This document shows, piece by piece, positions 8,467 to 16,705 of a stretch of DNA of 64,000 nt; the first letter of the stretch is position 1; each line of letters starts with the position of its first letter. Under the pieces are notes generated by a model that was given only the letters and a program-made list of their open reading frames with translations, was not told the DNA's origin and ran no database searches. Source of the DNA: Streptomyces sp. CG 926 (GTDB taxonomy: Bacteria > Actinomycetota > Actinomycetes > Streptomycetales > Streptomycetaceae); contig NZ_QGGZ01000008.1 of NCBI RefSeq assembly GCF_003148825.1, positions 62,001 through 126,000 on the forward strand, read 5' to 3'. The position numbers were made by a program, and so were the translations under genes.

Positions 8467-8700
8467 GTGGTTTTCGTAGTCGGTGACATGGAGATCGCCA
8501 CGGTCGGCACGGATGGCGACGACCGGGCGATCGAATTCCTGGTCAGGCCGGAAGGGGTGTTGGAGGAAGCCCGCTTCGCGATCTTCCGCGAACACGACCA
8601 GGGCTGGGAATCGGCCCGCCTCACCATCGACCCCCAGGCGGGCAGCGTCCCGCTGGCGGCGGTGGAATGGGCGGTGGAATTCGCCCGCGAGTACCTGTGA
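8467..8700 (+). CDS. Small hypothetical protein
   Basis: 77 residues, acidic, mixed alpha/beta (VVGDMEIATVGTDGDDRAIEF), no membrane segment. The GTG start has an AGGAG site about 10 bp upstream in the end of the previous gene; an in-frame ATG at 8488 is the alternative but has a weaker site. Probably in an operon with the small membrane protein at 8304. No family recognised. Confidence 0.65.
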   Translation: MVFVVGDMEIATVGTDGDDRAIEFLVRPEGVLEEARFAIFREHDQGWESARLTIDPQAGSVPLAAVEWAVEFAREYL

Positions 8701-8789
8701 CCGCGCCCTCTCCGGTCCCGCCCGCCGCGCCCGCCGCGCTCGCCCGGCTCGCCCCTCGGCCTGTCGGACCTCGCGCATAGGGTTCGGGC

Positions 8790-9266
8790 ATGAAGGAGCT
8801 GAGGATCATCGCCGGGGATGCGACGAGTCCCCAGGCCAAGGGGCCCAAGGTCGTCGCGCATGTCTGCAATGACCTCGGGGGGTGGGGTAAGGGCTTCGTG
8901 CTGGCCGTTTCGAAGCGCTGGGAGGAGCCCGAGGTCGCGTACCGGGCCTGGCATCGGGGGCGCAGCGGGAACGACTTCGGGTTGGGCGCCGTGCAACTGG
9001 TGCGGGTGAAGCCCGACGTGTGGGTGGCCAACATGGTCGGTCAGCGCGGCATGAGGACCGGGAGCGCAGGGCCGCCCATTCGCTACGACGCCGTGCGGCG
9101 CTGCCTCACCGCGCTCGCCGACCGCGCCGTCGAGCTCGGGGCGAGCGTTCACATGCCACGCATCGGGTGCGGGCTCGCGGGCGGTACGTGGTCGCGGATC
9201 GAGCCGCTGATCACCGAGGCGCTCTGTGCGCGCGACGTGGACGTGACCGTGTACGACCACGGGTGA
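8790..9266 (+). CDS. Macro domain protein (ADP-ribose-binding/hydrolase type)
   Basis: 158 residues, a stand-alone macro domain. Motifs: the N-terminal strand ending GDAT (about 9-12), the ligand loop VVAHVCNDLGGWGKGF (about 21-36) and the phosphate loop RIGCGLAGGTW. The HVCNDLGGWGKG form with the following SKRW resembles the ALC1/TARG1 and Poa1-like branch, whose members remove ADP-ribose from carboxylates or act on ADP-ribose-1''-phosphate. Cytoplasmic. There is no neighbouring ADP-ribosyltransferase such as DarT, so it is more likely a housekeeping ADP-ribose hydrolase than an antitoxin. The exact substrate is inference. Confidence 0.85.
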   Translation: MKELRIIAGDATSPQAKGPKVVAHVCNDLGGWGKGFVLAVSKRWEEPEVAYRAWHRGRSGNDFGLGAVQLVRVKPDVWVANMVGQRGMRTGSAGPPIRYDAVRRCLTALADRAVELGASVHMPRIGCGLAGGTWSRIEPLITEALCARDVDVTVYDHG

Positions 9267-9276
9267 GCGGTGCTCC

Positions 9277-9636
9277 TCAGAGACCGGCGGCCGGCCAGTT
9301 TCGGACCGGCCAGGCCGGCGTCGGGATCCTGGGTGCGCGGCGCCGGTGGGCCTCGAAGGCGAGCAAGGCGGCTCCCGCGGCGACCGTCGCGAGGAACGGC
9401 AGCGCCCAGGCGGCCGACTGCCAGGCGCCCCCGATGTCCAGGGCGACCACCAGTGCCGCCCCCGGAGCGGCGGCGACGACCAGCAGCAGCGCGATCCTGA
9501 CCCGGAGCGGCAGCTTGCGGCTCGCCGCGGCGGTCGCGAGGCCCAGGGCCGCGCTCGCGGTGAGGACCACGGCCAGGCCCACGAGAGCGACGGCAAGGAC
9601 GAGGACGGCGCCGATGAGCAGCAGGACCAGGCCCAT
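9277..9636 (-). CDS. Hypothetical membrane protein
   Basis: 119 residues with hydrophobic segments at about 2-35 (long enough for one or two helices), 46-66 and 75-95, and an Arg/Pro-rich cytoplasmic tail. It ends 11 bp from the convergent macro-domain gene. No conserved motif recognised; the coding call rests on codon bias and a clean run of membrane segments. Confidence 0.6.
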   Translation of the reverse strand: MGLVLLLIGAVLVLAVALVGLAVVLTASAALGLATAAASRKLPLRVRIALLLVVAAAPGAALVVALDIGGAWQSAAWALPFLATVAAGAALLAFEAHRRRAPRIPTPAWPVRNWPAAGL

Positions 9637-9827
9637 CTCGTGCCCACCTCCGGTCGTGTGGCAACCCGTCGCGAGGGCGGGCGGATCCGTATGTCCGCTG
9701 CCCGGCGGGTTCGCCGAAGCACATACTGTCAGAGGCGTTGAACGTGTTCAATACCGCCCTCGGTGTCACCCGTAGGCCCTGGTGTCGGCGGCGGGGTCCG
9801 GCGGTGGGGGCGTGACACGATCGCGGG

Positions 9828-10379
9828 ATGCAGTACCGGTACGCCACCGAGGCCGACGCGCCCGCCATGGCCGAGCTCTTCGCGGCCAACCACCACGACG
9901 CGCTGACGGAACGGCAGCGGGCGGAACAGGGTTTCGTGCAGGGCCGCTTCGACGTCCCCGCGCTGCGGGCGATGGCCGGAGCGCGCGAGCTGCTGGTCGC
10001 GGACGACGCGGGCCGCGTCGCCGGGCTGCTCGCGCTGTCCGAGCCCACGACCCTGGCCGACCCGTCGCCGCCGGTCGCGGGCCTGCTCCGGGCACAGGAG
10101 GCGCTGGAATGGCAGGGGCGTCCGCTGGCCCGGGCGCGGTGGCTGCTCTACGGGCCGGTGGTGGTCGACGCCGCGTACCGGGGGCGTGGCGTGGCCCGGG
10201 CGCTGTTCACCATGGCCGTGGCGGCGGCCTCGGAGCGCGCCGAAGCCGTGGTCGCCTTCATCGAGGCCGGGAACGTGCCGTCCTGGAAGGTGCACGTCGA
10301 CGGATTCGGCATGGTCCCGCTGGGCGAGTACGACGTGGGCGGACGCACGTACAGCGCGGTCGCCGCCCCGACGCACTAG
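9828..10379 (+). CDS. GNAT-family N-acetyltransferase
   Basis: 183 residues with the GNAT fold. Motif A, the acetyl-CoA pyrophosphate-binding loop, reads VVVDAAYRGRGVARALF (R-G-x-G inside YRGRGVA). It is preceded by the central strand ARWLLYGPVVV and followed by a helix and the C-terminal FIEAGNVPSWKVHVDGFGMV segment. The substrate cannot be read from the sequence. It stands alone between two leftward genes. Confidence 0.82.
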   Translation: MQYRYATEADAPAMAELFAANHHDALTERQRAEQGFVQGRFDVPALRAMAGARELLVADDAGRVAGLLALSEPTTLADPSPPVAGLLRAQEALEWQGRPLARARWLLYGPVVVDAAYRGRGVARALFTMAVAAASERAEAVVAFIEAGNVPSWKVHVDGFGMVPLGEYDVGGRTYSAVAAPTH

Positions 10380-10414
10380 CGGCGCCCTGCCGTCTCCTGC
10401 CGATCGGGCTCGGG

Positions 10415-10867
10415 TCAGCCCACGCGCTCCAGGATCACCAGCGGGATCTCGCGGGGTCGGGCCGCGGCGCGGTCGTCCTCGAACGGGGGCCACAGGGCCG
10501 TCATCATCTCCCAGTACACCTCCCGCTCCTGGGGCGTGGCGGTACGCGCCGACGCCGTGAAGGTGGCGGAGCCGACCTGGAGGCGGACCTCCGGGTGCGC
10601 GGTGAGGTTCCGGTACCAGCGGGGGTGGTCTGGGGCGCCGTAGGCGGAGGCCAGGACGATGTGGCGGTCTTCGTCCTCGCCGTAGATCAGCGGGGTGCGG
10701 ACGGCGCGGCCGCTCGCGCGGTCGAGCGTGCTCAGCAGGAGGGTGGGGACCCCGTGCCAGAGGTGCCCGTCGGCGCCCGCGGTGCTCACGTAGGCGCGTA
10801 CGTGGTCGAGCCGTGGGCCGGGTCGCGGGTCGGTGGGGTGGTCCCAGTCGACATCGAGTGCGTGCAT
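10415..10867 (-). CDS. Deazaflavin (F420)-dependent nitroreductase family protein
   Basis: 150 residues from the ATG at 10867, chosen because an AGGA-type ribosome site lies just upstream; the frame is open 15 codons further. The family signature of Ddn-like split beta-barrel proteins is clear: GVPTLLLSTLDRASGR, TPLIYGEDEDRHIVLAS, then GAPDHPRWYRNLTAHPEV. Mycobacterial Ddn uses reduced F420 to reduce quinones and nitro compounds. Cofactor use here is inferred from the family. Cytoplasmic or membrane-peripheral. Confidence 0.85.
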   Translation of the reverse strand: MHALDVDWDHPTDPRPGPRLDHVRAYVSTAGADGHLWHGVPTLLLSTLDRASGRAVRTPLIYGEDEDRHIVLASAYGAPDHPRWYRNLTAHPEVRLQVGSATFTASARTATPQEREVYWEMMTALWPPFEDDRAAARPREIPLVILERVG

Positions 10868-11055
10868 TTTTCCTGTCCTTAGGGTCGTGTCCCCCTTGCG
10901 GCTAACGAGCATTAACGATTCTGGATGCGCGCCCGCGACCCGCGCCGGAGCGCCGGGGCGCCGGACATCGGACGACCCCGCCCCGGGGGGCGACCCCGGG
11001 GCGGAGTTTCGGCAGCATCCGTGGCGCGCCGCGGCCGTGGGCCCGTACCGGGCAC

Positions 11056-11241
11056 CTACGGCAGGTAGCGCTCGATGACCTGCGGGCCCTCCTTCTCCAT
11101 CAGCTGACGGGCCTTTTCGATCCGCTCCGGAGTCGGGTCGTGGCCGGTCACCATCACGAGGTCCTCGGGGTCGTACGGTCGCTCGCCGCCCGTGAAGAGC
11201 CGGTCCGACCGTGTGGGCTGCTCGTCGGGTTCACTGACCAT
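11056..11241 (-). CDS. Small hypothetical acidic protein
   Basis: 61 residues (MVSEPDEQPTRSDRLF...), hydrophilic, no membrane segment. The ATG at 11241 is strongly supported by GGAGG with normal spacing; the frame extends 20 codons upstream without a better site. A C-terminal helix (TPERIEKARQLMEKEG) may be the only ordered part. It follows the DUF218 gene on the same strand after 75 bp. Function unknown. Confidence 0.65.
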   Translation of the reverse strand: MVSEPDEQPTRSDRLFTGGERPYDPEDLVMVTGHDPTPERIEKARQLMEKEGPQVIERYLP

Positions 11242-11316
11242 CGCGTACCTCCTACGGTTTTCCCCTGGCCCCATGGTCCGACCACCGCCCCATGAACGCA
11301 CTTCGAACCGCGCGGG

Positions 11317-12342
11317 TCAGACGAGGACCGCGGCCAGCGTGCCGAGCGCACCGAAGACGGTGAGCAGCGCGCAGATCGACAGGTTCACGATCCGGTGCTC
11401 CCAGAAGATCGCGACGAACTCGCGGATGGTGGCGCTCGGCCAGTAGTACTTGGCGGTGGGGGAACCGAGCACCTGCCCGTTGACGCCGGTCTTGCGGGCC
11501 AGCATCGCCGCCCGGAAGGCGTGGAAGTTGTTGGTGACCACCACACACCGGTAGGCCGGGTCGTGCGCCGTCATGATGTCCCGGCTGAAGAGCATGTTCT
11601 CCTCGGTCGTGGTGGAGCGGTCCTCCAGCACGACGTGCTGCTCGGGCACGCCCTGGGCGATCAGCCAGTCCGCCATCGCCCGGGCCTCGGAGACCTTCTC
11701 GTCCGAGCCCTTGCCGCCCGAGACGAGCAGCATCGGCGGCCGACCGTTCCGGGCCAGCTGGGCCTCGTAGATCTGCTGTCCCTTGCGCAGGCGGGAGGCC
11801 AGCAGCGGCGGCACGCGGTCGCCACCGACCAGGCCCGAGCCCAGCATCACCACGTGGTCGACGTCGCCGCGCACCTTGATCCGGCCGTAGAGGAAGGCGT
11901 AGCCGAGGAAGCAGAAGAAGACGAAGGAGATGTAACCGGCGACCACGGTGAGTGTTCCGGCGATCCCGCCGAGGAGCGGGGAGCCGACCACGCCGACGAG
12001 GACCAGCAGCGCGATCAGCCCGAAGATCGCGAGGCCGGCGAGCATCGACAGCAGGTTGGCCGGCCGGAAGCCCTCCTTGCGGATCATGATCAGCCCGTTG
12101 CGGACGAGGAAGACGCCCAGGGCGAGGGTGGCGAACGCCGGTGAGGCGAAGGCGATCACGACGACCGTGACGGCCGCCCAGGTGGGCAACTTGCCGACCT
12201 GGAGGAACAGCGCGGAGAACAGGCTGAGGAAGGTCAGCCCCAGGAGCACGGCGTTGCTGAACCGGCGCCGGTCCTGCCGGACACTTGCGCAGAACGCGAG
12301 GAAGAGCAGGGCGGCGAGGGCGAAGGCGACCATGCCGACCAT
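11317..12342 (-). CDS. DUF218/YdcF-type membrane protein
   Basis: 341 residues. Five or so N-terminal hydrophobic helices (about 1-155) precede a cytoplasm-sized DUF218 domain with HVVMLGSGLVGGDRVPPLLA, LLVSGGKGSDEKVSEARAM, VVLEDRSTTTEENMLFS and VVVTNNFHAFRAAMLARK; one more hydrophobic stretch lies at the C-terminus. DUF218 includes SanA and ElyC, linked to envelope polysaccharide metabolism. The start is ATG at 12342 (a second in-frame ATG lies 9 bp inside). It begins 14 bp after the D-aminoacylase gene, so it may be read in the same transcript, though the functions look unrelated. Confidence 0.87.
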   Translation of the reverse strand: MVGMVAFALAALLFLAFCASVRQDRRRFSNAVLLGLTFLSLFSALFLQVGKLPTWAAVTVVVIAFASPAFATLALGVFLVRNGLIMIRKEGFRPANLLSMLAGLAIFGLIALLVLVGVVGSPLLGGIAGTLTVVAGYISFVFFCFLGYAFLYGRIKVRGDVDHVVMLGSGLVGGDRVPPLLASRLRKGQQIYEAQLARNGRPPMLLVSGGKGSDEKVSEARAMADWLIAQGVPEQHVVLEDRSTTTEENMLFSRDIMTAHDPAYRCVVVTNNFHAFRAAMLARKTGVNGQVLGSPTAKYYWPSATIREFVAIFWEHRIVNLSICALLTVFGALGTLAAVLV

Positions 12343-12356
12343 CGTAGATGTCCGAT

Positions 12357-13940
12357 CTACCGAAGATCGCGGGCGGTTCGGCGCACCGAGCGTCCGGCCA
12401 GCACGTCCGTCCGGCGCCCGTCGCGCATGACGAAACGCCCGTCGATCAGGACGTGCGGAACGCCGGTCGGCGCCGCGCGTGGCCGCTCGTACGTCGACCC
12501 GGCCGCCACCGTGTCCGGGTCGAACAGCACGAGGTCGGCGCGGTACCCCACGCGGACCAGGCCCCGGTCGGGCAGCCGCAGCCGCGCCGCGGGCCGGCCG
12601 GCCAGGTGCGCCACGCACTCCTCCAGGGAGAGCAGGCCGAGTTCGCGGACGTAGTGGCCGAGGTAGTGGGGGAAGGTGCCGTAGGCGCGCGGGTGCGGCT
12701 TCGCGCCCTGGAGGATGCCGTCGGAGCCGCCGGTGTGGACGCGGTGGCGCATGATCGCCCGGACGTTCTCCTCGTCCCCGACGTGCTGGAGGATCGTCGG
12801 CGCGAGCCGGTCGCCCAGCAGCAGCCGGCGGGCGCTCTCCCAGCCGTCCAGGCGCCGGCCGACGTACGCGCCGTGCGCGGGGTCGGCGGTGCCCGAGATC
12901 TCGATCGTCGACCAGTCGACGGGGACGCCGTGACAGCCGTCGGCGCCCTCGACCTCCAGCGCGTGGCGGATCCGCTCGGCCTGGGCGTCGTCCCGCAGCC
13001 GGGCCAGGACCGCCTCCGGCCCGCCCTCGTTCGCCCAGCTCGGGAGGAGCGCGACGAGGGTGGTGCAGCCGGGGGTGTACGGGTAGCTGTCGAGGGTGAT
13101 GTCGACCCCCTCGGCCAGGGCCGCGTCGAGCAGGGCGAGCAACTCGGAAGCCCGGCCCCGGTTCTCGCCGAAGTTCATGGTGGCGTGCGCCAGGTGCAGG
13201 GCGCAGCCGGCCTCCCGGGCGAGGGCGACCATCTCGGCGTAGGCGGCGAGCGCGCCGTGGCCGTAACTGCGGTGGTGCGGGCAGTAGTAGCCGCCGTACC
13301 GGGCCACGACCCGGCACAGCTCGGTCAGTTCGGACCCGGTGGCGTACATGCCGGGGGTGTAGGTGAGGCCGGAGGACAGCCCGACGGCGCCCTGGGCCAG
13401 ACCGTCGGCGACGAGCCGGCGCATCCGGTCCAGCTCGGCCGCGGTCGCGGGCCGGTCCGCCCAGCCGAGGGCGTAGGCGCGGACCGTGCCCTGGGGGACC
13501 AGGTAGGCGGCGTTGACGGCCACCCCCCGACCACCGTGCGCCCGGTCCAGCCGGTCGAGGTACTCGCCGACCGTGCGCCAGTCGAAGTCGATGTCGTCGC
13601 CGGAGCCGTTCCAGCCGGCGATCGCGGCCCGCACCTCACCGAGGGTGCGGTCGTCGACGGGCGCGTACGACAGGCCGTCCTGGCCGAGGACTTCGAGGGT
13701 CACGCCCTGCGCGGCCTTCGCGCTGTGGTCCGGGTCGCGGAGCAGGGCGAGGTCGCTGTGGGCGTGCATGTCCACGAAGCCCGGGGCGAGGGCCAGGCCG
13801 TGCGCGTCGAGGGTGCGCCGCCCGCCGCCCGGGAGCCTGCCGATCTCGACGATCCGGCCCTCGTGGACCCCGACGTCCGCCGTGTACGAGGGACCGCCCG
13901 TGCCGTCGACGACGCGGGCCCCCCGGATGACCAGGTCCAC
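12357..13940 (-). CDS. N-acyl-D-amino-acid deacylase (D-aminoacylase)
   Basis: 527 residues, amidohydrolase superfamily. The metal-binding motif GFVDMHAHSD (about 54-63) and later HLAHATM and VHTGGSDG fit the D-aminoacylase group; the C-terminus has the usual LVRVGYRADLVLFDPDTV beta-sandwich segment. The reaction is hydrolysis of N-acyl-D-amino acids to a free D-amino acid plus a carboxylate. The start is GTG at 13940, 9 bp after the D-amino-acid deaminase gene, so the two form an operon in which this enzyme would free the D-amino acid that the neighbour degrades. Substrate preference among D-Asp, D-Glu and neutral D-amino acids is not visible. Confidence 0.87.
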   Translation of the reverse strand: MDLVIRGARVVDGTGGPSYTADVGVHEGRIVEIGRLPGGGRRTLDAHGLALAPGFVDMHAHSDLALLRDPDHSAKAAQGVTLEVLGQDGLSYAPVDDRTLGEVRAAIAGWNGSGDDIDFDWRTVGEYLDRLDRAHGGRGVAVNAAYLVPQGTVRAYALGWADRPATAAELDRMRRLVADGLAQGAVGLSSGLTYTPGMYATGSELTELCRVVARYGGYYCPHHRSYGHGALAAYAEMVALAREAGCALHLAHATMNFGENRGRASELLALLDAALAEGVDITLDSYPYTPGCTTLVALLPSWANEGGPEAVLARLRDDAQAERIRHALEVEGADGCHGVPVDWSTIEISGTADPAHGAYVGRRLDGWESARRLLLGDRLAPTILQHVGDEENVRAIMRHRVHTGGSDGILQGAKPHPRAYGTFPHYLGHYVRELGLLSLEECVAHLAGRPAARLRLPDRGLVRVGYRADLVLFDPDTVAAGSTYERPRAAPTGVPHVLIDGRFVMRDGRRTDVLAGRSVRRTARDLR

Positions 13941-13949
13941 GACCGGCGC

Positions 13950-15242
13950 CTAGAAGAAGGTGCGCACGTAGTCGGTGACGGCGCCGTCGGCCTCCACGAC
14001 CGGGATCAGCGGCCACTTCTCGAAGATCGTGCACGGGTGGGACATGCCGAGCGCCACCCAGTCGCCCACCTGCACGTCCTCGGGCGAGTCGGTCTCCAGC
14101 CAGGCGTGCTGGTCGGACAGTTTGACCACGCGGACACCGGCGGCGGGGCGCTCCTCGCCGGTGAGGGCGTCGCGGACCAGCTCGGCCTCGGGCAGGCCCA
14201 GGTCGTAGGCGATGTCCCGCTTGCCCGCGTTGACGAAGGCCTGGGTGGGGGAGGGGCGGGAGACGACCTGGGTCCACAGCCGGAACGCGGGACGCAGGCC
14301 GCCCTCCTCCGGGTGCCGGTTGAAGGGGGTCAGCCGGGTGTACCAGCCGTGGTCGTGGGAGACGTACGCGCCGGAGCGCAGCAGCTTGAGGACCGGGCGG
14401 GAGAGCTCCGGGAGCTCGGCGAACACGTCGGCGACCGCGTCGAACCAGGACGAGCCGCCGGCGCTGACGACGATCTCGTCGAGGTCCGCGGGGAACCGAC
14501 CCGCCTCGTCGAACTCGACGGCCAGCGCGGTGAGCCGGCGCAGGTACGCGTGGACCGACTCGGGGTCGGCATCGGGCACCTCCGCCTCGTAGCCGGCGAT
14601 CCCGACGAGACGCAGGGCGGTGGCGGCGCCCACGGCGTCGGCGACGGCGCGGCAGTCCTCGTCGGTACGGGCCCCGGTCCGGGCGCCCTCACCGGCGCCG
14701 AGCTCGACGACGACGTCGATGCGGGCGGCCGGCGTCCGGCCCTGGAGGGCGCGGTCCATGAGCTCGACCCCGCGTACGGAGTCGACGTAGCAGACGAAGT
14801 GGAAGTCCGGGTCGGCGGCGAGCTCGTCGGCGACCCAGCGCAGGGCGGCGGGATCGACGAGCTCGTTGGCCAGGAAGATCCGCCCGATGCCGAAGGCGCG
14901 GTAGACGCGGGCCTGGTGGGGGACGGCGGCGGTGATGCCCCACGCGCCGTATTCCAGCTGGCGCCGGAAGAGCTGCGGGGACATGCAGGTCTTGCCGTGC
15001 GGGGCGAAGGCCAGGTCGTGCCGGGCGGCGTAGGCGCCGAGCGCGGCGAGATTGTGCTCCAGCGCGTCCGCGTCGAGCGTCAGGACGGGGGTGGTGAAGC
15101 CGCCGGTGTACAGATCCCGCCGCTCGGCGGCGAGCCGGCCCACCGTGAGGCCCTGCGCCTGGGCCTCCGGGGGAAGTCCCTTGAACCGGTGGTCGACCGG
15201 CTCGTCGGCGAGGTCCTTGACGGGATCGCTGTCGCTGGCCAT
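13950..15242 (-). CDS. D-amino-acid deaminase (fold-III PLP, D-serine/D-threonine dehydratase type)
   Basis: 430 residues. The fold-type III alanine-racemase-like barrel is indicated by TPVLTLDADALEHNL and the PLP lysine in LAFAPHGKTCMSPQL (Lys about 84). The C-terminal zinc site is suggested by GMSHPCTIFEKW, the HxC motif of eukaryotic-type D-serine dehydratases. Such enzymes convert D-serine or D-threonine to ammonia and a 2-oxo acid through an enamine/imine intermediate. GGAGG lies 7 bp before the ATG and an IclR-like palindrome lies immediately upstream. The RidA gene encoded divergently would clear the reactive imine product. Confidence 0.85.
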   Translation of the reverse strand: MASDSDPVKDLADEPVDHRFKGLPPEAQAQGLTVGRLAAERRDLYTGGFTTPVLTLDADALEHNLAALGAYAARHDLAFAPHGKTCMSPQLFRRQLEYGAWGITAAVPHQARVYRAFGIGRIFLANELVDPAALRWVADELAADPDFHFVCYVDSVRGVELMDRALQGRTPAARIDVVVELGAGEGARTGARTDEDCRAVADAVGAATALRLVGIAGYEAEVPDADPESVHAYLRRLTALAVEFDEAGRFPADLDEIVVSAGGSSWFDAVADVFAELPELSRPVLKLLRSGAYVSHDHGWYTRLTPFNRHPEEGGLRPAFRLWTQVVSRPSPTQAFVNAGKRDIAYDLGLPEAELVRDALTGEERPAAGVRVVKLSDQHAWLETDSPEDVQVGDWVALGMSHPCTIFEKWPLIPVVEADGAVTDYVRTFF

Positions 15243-15255
15243 GCGGTGCCTCCGT

Positions 15256-15272
15256 GTTGCGCTTTGTGCAAC
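15256..15272. promoter_or_regulatory. Probable IclR operator
   Basis: GTTGCGCTTTGTGCAAC is a 17-bp palindrome with perfect 5-bp outer arms, of the TTGC-N-GCAA kind typical of IclR-family sites. It sits 14-30 bp upstream of the deaminase start codon, next to its ribosome site, and faces the IclR gene across the intergenic region. Two further TTGC half sites follow (15278-15290). Repression of the deaminase-deacylase operon by the adjacent IclR is the likely meaning. Confidence 0.6.
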
Positions 15273-15357
15273 AGTCGTTGCGTGTGTTGCTGCATGCTGT
15301 CTAACATCCGGGGTGACGGTGGGTCAACGCTGCCCGGTGCGGCGCCGCCCCCGAGTC

Positions 15358-15417
15358 CCCGCGCCTCAAACGCCGGCGAGGCTGGTATTTGAGCCTCGCC
15401 GGCGTTCGAGGCGCGGG
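15358..15417. repeat. 26-bp inverted repeat, Streptomyces-type dispersed hairpin
   Basis: Arms at 15358-15383 and 15392-15417 are complementary over 26 bp with one mismatch and an 8-nt loop. The core CAAACGCCGGCGAGGCT resembles a short palindromic element that I recall being scattered in intergenic regions of Streptomyces chromosomes. It lies inside the divergent promoter region, 65 bp before the IclR start, so it may terminate or insulate transcription. Confidence 0.6.
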
Positions 15418-15482
15418 TCCGGGCGGAGCCCGGTGCAGCGGCGGAGCCGGTGTTGGCAGTGACGGTCACGAAAGGACGCGGC

Positions 15483-16235
15483 ATGAGCCAGTCGGTGGAG
15501 CGGGCGCTCGCGGTGCTGCCGCTGCTCGCGAAGGGGCCCGCCGGACTCGGCGAAGTGGCCGACGAGCTCGACGTGCACAAGAGCACCGCGCTCCGCCTCC
15601 TGCGCACCCTGCACGAGCGCGGCTTCGTCTACCGCCGCCCCGACGGCCGCTACCGCCTCGGCGCGCAGCTCTTCGCCCTCGCCGCCGAGGCCATCGAGAA
15701 CCTGGACGTCCGGGAGATCGCACATCCCTACCTCGTCGAGCTGAACCGGGCCACCGGGCACACCGTTCACCTCGCCCTCCACCAGGACGACGAGGTCGTG
15801 TACGTCGACAAGGTCGACAGCCGCTACCCGGTCCGCATGTACTCCCGCATCGGCAGACCCGTGCCCCTCACGGTCGCCGCCGTGGCCAAGCTGCTCCTCG
15901 CCGACCTGCCCGAGGTCGAGCTCCGGGCCCTCGCCGACCGGATCGAGTACCCCCGCTACACCGCCCGCTCCACCCCGGACGCGGCGGCCTTCCTGCGCGA
16001 ACTGGACCTCGTACGGGCGCAGGGCTGGGCCACCGATCTCGGGGGGCACGAGGAGTCCATCAACTGCCTCGGGGCGCCCGTGCGCGGGCCGGACCGGCGG
16101 GTCGTCGCGGCGCTGTCGATATCCGCGCCCGGCGTGGTGGTCCCCGCGGAGGGGCTGCTCGAACTGCTGCCGCAGGTGCTGCGTACCGCCGAAGCCATCA
16201 GCCAGGACTACTCAGGAACCCAGGAGAGCCCGTGA
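15483..16235 (+). CDS. IclR-family transcriptional regulator
   Basis: 250 residues. An N-terminal winged helix-turn-helix (about 1-65: GLGEVADELDVHKSTALRLL, RTLHERGFVYR) is followed by the IclR effector-binding domain (HLALHQDDEVVYVDKVDS, SRIGRPVPLTVAAVAKLLLA, the later ESINCLGAPVRGP). The ATG has GAAAGGA upstream. It is divergent from the deaminase-deacylase operon and overlaps ridA (GTGA), so it is the evident local regulator. The likely effector is a D-amino acid or its derivative; this is inference. Confidence 0.9.
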   Translation: MSQSVERALAVLPLLAKGPAGLGEVADELDVHKSTALRLLRTLHERGFVYRRPDGRYRLGAQLFALAAEAIENLDVREIAHPYLVELNRATGHTVHLALHQDDEVVYVDKVDSRYPVRMYSRIGRPVPLTVAAVAKLLLADLPEVELRALADRIEYPRYTARSTPDAAAFLRELDLVRAQGWATDLGGHEESINCLGAPVRGPDRRVVAALSISAPGVVVPAEGLLELLPQVLRTAEAISQDYSGTQESP

Positions 16236-16642
16236 GCGAGAAGATCGCCGTCACGCCCGACACCCACACCACCCCGCCCGCGAAGTTCTCGCACGGCGTG
16301 CGGAAGGGGAACCTCCTCCAGGTCGCCGGCCAGGTCGGCTTCCTCCCGCACGTCGACGGGCAGCCGCCCACCCCCGCCGGGCCGACCCTGCGCGAGCAGA
16401 CCCTCCAGACGCTGGAGAACGTCCGCTCCGTCCTGGAGGCCGGCGGTGCGGGCTGGGACGACGTGATGATGATCCGCGTCTACCTCACCGACACCGGGCA
16501 CTTCGCCGAGATGAACGGCATCTACAACGCCTACTTCGAGGAGCAGGGCCTGAAGGAGGCCCCCGCCGCCCGTACCACCGTGTACGTGGGCCTGCCGGCC
16601 GGGCTGCTCATCGAGATCGACGCCCTCGCCGTCCTGGGCTGA
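16232..16642 (+). CDS. ridA: RidA-family enamine/imine deaminase
   Basis: 136 residues, the usual RidA length. Motifs include FSHGVRKGNLLQVAGQVG, TLENVRSVLEAGGAGWDDV, AEMNGIYNAYF and the C-terminal ARTTVYVGLPAGLLIEIDA with the conserved catalytic Arg. RidA hydrolyses reactive 2-aminoacrylate and related imines made by PLP dehydratases. The GTG start overlaps the IclR stop by 4 bp. The product of the divergent D-serine-type deaminase is exactly such an imine, which ties the four-gene locus into one pathway. Confidence 0.9.
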   Translation: MSEKIAVTPDTHTTPPAKFSHGVRKGNLLQVAGQVGFLPHVDGQPPTPAGPTLREQTLQTLENVRSVLEAGGAGWDDVMMIRVYLTDTGHFAEMNGIYNAYFEEQGLKEAPAARTTVYVGLPAGLLIEIDALAVLG

Positions 16643-16656
16643 GGCCCGACGCGCGG

Positions 16657-16690
16657 GTGGGGCGCCCCCCTGGCGGTGGGGCGCCCCTTT
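16657..16690. terminator. Probable bidirectional terminator after ridA
   Basis: Two copies of the self-complementary GGGGCGCCCC (16659-16668 and 16678-16687) can pair with each other around a 9-nt loop; TTT follows on the plus strand. The element separates the convergent ridA and carboxypeptidase genes. Confidence 0.6.
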
Positions 16691-16705
16691 CACACGCTCA
16701 GCCGG

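Noticed and set aside
8790..9266. DarG-type antitoxin
   Set aside because: No DarT-like ADP-ribosyltransferase beside it and the macro domain is of the ALC1/TARG1-like kind.
11317..13317. A fused frame joining DUF218 to upstream sequence
   Set aside because: The extra part is the antisense-like frame within the D-aminoacylase gene; ATG at 12342 gives a normal membrane start.
12348..15392. A 1014-codon rightward open frame opposite the D-aminoacylase and deaminase genes
   Set aside because: It is the antisense shadow of two well-supported genes; low-complexity Arg/Val/Gly composition and no known motif, as expected from third-position GC bias.
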